Shown: positions 7,240 through 9,013 of the stretch, piece after piece
Layout of the letters: each line of letters opens with the position of its first letter
Position numbering within the stretch: the first letter of the stretch is position 1
NCBI GenBank assembly: GCA_021157485.1
Contig: JAGGWO010000165.1
Span: 1 to 9,013, forward strand
Source: Sulfurimonas sp.
Lineage (GTDB): Bacteria; Campylobacterota; Campylobacteria; Campylobacterales; Sulfurimonadaceae
Length of the DNA: 9,013 nt
Direction of reading: 5' to 3'
Notes under the pieces: model-generated
Told to the model about the DNA's origin: nothing
The model's database searches: none
What the model saw: only the letters and a program-made list of their open reading frames with translations
Position numbers and translations under genes: made by a program

Positions 7240-8165
7240 TAGTTATACCCCCTTCTATTTCTAAAAAATACATAAAGCATTAAAGAGAAAAATGAGATAA
7301 AGAGCGGAAACGAATAGTAGTATTTCAGATAGTTGAATGTTTCATTTTCTATCTCTGATTTTTCCAACTCATTTATCTTTGCATACACTGCTCCAAGTTC
7401 ATTTGCACTTGCGGCTCCAAAAGCTACTCCCCCTGTCTCTTTTGCAATTTTAAGTAGTATTTTTTTATTGTACTCGTTAGGTCCGCCTATTCCTATCGGG
7501 TAAACCTTTACACCCTGTTTTTTTGCCAAATCCATAGCTGCATCATATGGAAATTTACTATCAGGCGTATTGTATCCATCAGTCAATAAAATAGCGATTT
7601 TTGTTTTTGACTTAGACATTTTAAGTAAATTTACACCCTGTGCAAGTGACTCATAAAGGGCTGTAAATTTTCCAGCCATCCCAATATAAAGATTTGACAC
7701 TATACCTCTTAAGATATTAGCATCATAAGTGAGTGGTGACGCTATAAATGAATAGGTTCCGAAAACCACAATCCCAATATTATCATTTTTTCGACTCGCT
7801 ATAAAGTCAGATACTATCCCTTTTACAACATCAAAACGTGTTAAGTCTCTGTCAGATTTATCAAAACCTTTTGCTTGCATAGACTGAGAAGCATCTAAAA
7901 TAAGCGCTATTTCATAACCATTTTTTGGTTCTAGCTCAAAAGGTTCATCTTTTACAGGTGACATAAGTGATAGTATAAGCATTATAATACCCAGCCATTT
8001 TAAAAAAACAAGTAGCTTAGATGCACTCACTGACGCTTGCATAAACTGTGCAGTATGAGGAAAATATATAGACGGCAATCTCATTTTACAAACATTAGCA
8101 CAAAGAATAAAAAATAGAATAACTAGAGCTACACTTGGATACTCAAAATAAAGGCCGTCAAACAT
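7239..8165 (-). CDS. batA: BatA family VWA-domain membrane protein
   Basis: This 308-residue protein has transmembrane helices at about 9-26 and 51-69, a VWA domain at about 83-265 and a C-terminal helix at about 284-301 followed by basic FRNRRGYN. The MIDAS residues are complete: DASQS (Asp91, Ser93, Ser95), Thr168 in GKFTAL and Asp196 in LLTDG, so metal-dependent protein binding is plausible. Basic residues between the first two helices and at the C-terminus place the VWA domain in the periplasm. I chose the ATG at 8163-8165: AAGGG (8174-8178) lies eight bases upstream. A TTG directly before it (8166-8168) would add one residue and is less likely. The start lies inside the preceding gene (8-base overlap), and the stop overlaps the batB start by one base. 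BatA and BatB are thought to be paralogous VWA partners in one complex. Confidence 0.92.
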   Translation of the reverse strand: MFDGLYFEYPSVALVILFFILCANVCKMRLPSIYFPHTAQFMQASVSASKLLVFLKWLGIIMLILSLMSPVKDEPFELEPKNGYEIALILDASQSMQAKGFDKSDRDLTRFDVVKGIVSDFIASRKNDNIGIVVFGTYSFIASPLTYDANILRGIVSNLYIGMAGKFTALYESLAQGVNLLKMSKSKTKIAILLTDGYNTPDSKFPYDAAMDLAKKQGVKVYPIGIGGPNEYNKKILLKIAKETGGVAFGAASANELGAVYAKINELEKSEIENETFNYLKYYYSFPLFISFFSLMLYVFFRNRRGYN

Positions 8166-8568
8166 CAATCATACCCTTGTAGAGTTCAATATATCCTAAA
8201 GTCTCATCATCAAACTCTTTAACAGATTTTTTATACTTAAACTGTTCAAGTCTTGATGTAATATTTTTATACATCTCTGATTCTCTCTCTCCATCATTGG
8301 CAAATGTTATGCCATATCTACTTATTGCATAGGCTGCATTTTTAGTATCAGTTAAATCAAGTGAATTTAAAATTTTAAGATGCTCTTTTCTTTCGTTGTA
8401 TGCATTTCGTTTTTGTATATATTTATATATAAGATAGGCAAGAACACTTAACGCTAAAACAGCCAAAAAAACAGCACCTAAAAAATAATAAAAAGAGTAC
8501 TCTTGTACTTCAACTATTGACTTTATATCGTGAAGAGGAACATCATATACTTTTTGAATATTTTTCAT
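8158..8568 (-). CDS. Small single-pass membrane protein, DUF4381-like, of the Bat operon
   Basis: This 136-residue protein has a short N-terminal segment containing VPLHDIKSIVEV, one transmembrane helix at about 26-48, then a basic YKYIQKRNAYNERK and a helical C-terminal domain. The PLHDI segment just before the helix resembles the L-x-DIH-x-P start of DUF4381 proteins. These sit at exactly this position, between DUF58 and batA, in many MoxR-DUF58-VWA operons. Resemblance plus position makes the assignment reasonable, but sequence similarity alone is weak. The basic residues after the helix put the C-terminal domain in the cytoplasm, where it could contact the DUF58 protein or the MoxR ATPase (inference). 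Its ATG overlaps the upstream stop as TAATG, with GAGGGA as ribosome site seven bases upstream. Its stop lies inside the start of batA. Confidence 0.7.
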   Translation of the reverse strand: MKNIQKVYDVPLHDIKSIVEVQEYSFYYFLGAVFLAVLALSVLAYLIYKYIQKRNAYNERKEHLKILNSLDLTDTKNAAYAISRYGITFANDGERESEMYKNITSRLEQFKYKKSVKEFDDETLGYIELYKGMIDV

Positions 8569-9013
8569 TATCTTCCCTCAAACAATCTTCTAAGTGCAAC
8601 ACTCACATTAGAGTCTGTGTATACTTTTGTAAAACGCACCTGATGCTTTCTAAATGTTTCATAAAGCAATCTATCGTGGATTTGTACTTTTTTAGCATAT
8701 GCCTCAACTGAAGATGAGTTAAAGTCACCTTCTAAAACAGCTCCACTCTCAGGGTCAACTAGAGAAGAAAATCCCATTTTCGGTGGTTTTTCTTCTAAGT
8801 GGTCTCTTACGATTACTGCAACAACTTCATGCTTTTTTGCAAGTAATTTAAGATCTGGAATCTCAAAAAAATCACCCACTATTAAGATAAGAGATTTACG
8901 TTTTAATCTTTTATAAAGTGTTTCAGAAATAAATTTAAAATCCACCTGTTGGTTAAGTGCTTCAAACTCTAAAATCTCTGAAACACTACGTTGAATTTGA
9001 TGTAATTTTTTAC
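8568..9013 (-). CDS. DUF58 family protein, C-terminal part (5' end outside window)
   Basis: The minus-strand frame ending with TAA at 8568-8570 is open to the right edge, giving 147 visible residues that begin KKLHQIQRSV. A GTG at 8943-8945 might be taken as a start, but the frame continues upstream with sensible sequence. It falls in the middle of the DUF58 fold and has no ribosome site, so the true start is off the window. The visible part is the VWA-like second half of DUF58: SLILIVGDFFE, then a KHEVVAVIVRDHLEE strand-turn, DPESGAV, and a C-terminal FTKVYTDSNVSVALRRLF close to the usual end of the family. DUF58 proteins are encoded beside MoxR AAA+ ATPases and VWA proteins and are thought to belong to the same complex; no enzymatic activity is known. 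The conserved DUF58 core motif (around IDW) would lie further right. Confidence 0.88.
   Translation of the reverse strand, partial: KKLHQIQRSVSEILEFEALNQQVDFKFISETLYKRLKRKSLILIVGDFFEIPDLKLLAKKHEVVAVIVRDHLEEKPPKMGFSSLVDPESGAVLEGDFNSSSVEAYAKKVQIHDRLLYETFRKHQVRFTKVYTDSNVSVALRRLFEGR

Noticed and set aside
8568..8945. A separate 125-residue gene starting at the GTG at 8945
   Set aside because: The frame is open to the window edge with DUF58-like sequence upstream, the start has no ribosome site, and the protein would begin inside a known fold. It is the 3' part of a longer gene.

Overview
The window is AT-rich, densely packed bacterial chromosome. Codon use (AAA, TTT, ATA/ATC, AGA), Shine-Dalgarno-type starts and the gene families present suggest a free-living Campylobacterota (Sulfurimonas/Arcobacter-like). 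This assignment is inferred from base composition and protein style, not from a database match. Every gene looks like chromosomal core or envelope function. I see no transposase, phage gene, tRNA, rRNA, CRISPR array or sign of recent transfer, and no stretch over 300 bases lacks a gene.

Left part (1-3932): The 3' end of a Ppx/GppA-family phosphatase gene runs rightward from the left edge. It converges on bamA (leftward), which encodes the outer-membrane barrel assembly protein with five POTRA domains and a complete 16-strand-type barrel. bamA diverges from tyrA (prephenate dehydrogenase, rightward) across a 99-bp intergenic region. That region carries overlapping, nearly symmetric -10 elements for the two directions.

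Right part (3939-9013): Five tightly overlapping leftward genes form the distal part of a Bat (Bacteroides aerotolerance-type) operon. In transcription order they are a DUF58 protein (N-terminus beyond the right edge), a small DUF4381-like membrane protein, BatA (VWA), a BatB-BatC fusion (VWA plus TPR plus a charged low-complexity linker), and BatD. In known operons of this type a MoxR AAA+ ATPase gene lies upstream, so it is expected just outside the window. Each stop codon overlaps the next start by 1-17 bases, pointing to translational coupling and a stoichiometric membrane complex. By the positive-inside rule, both VWA domains, the TPR region and the BatD Ig-like domains face the periplasm, while DUF58 and the DUF4381-like tail are cytoplasmic.

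Both convergent junctions (ppx/bamA and tyrA/batD) carry an inverted repeat built from the gene ends themselves. The one at 3907-3947 is a convincing stem-loop followed by a T-rich tract. Nothing here is an obviously undescribed system. The most interesting items are the BatB-BatC fusion with a fossil signal peptide, the shared terminator architecture and the symmetric promoter.
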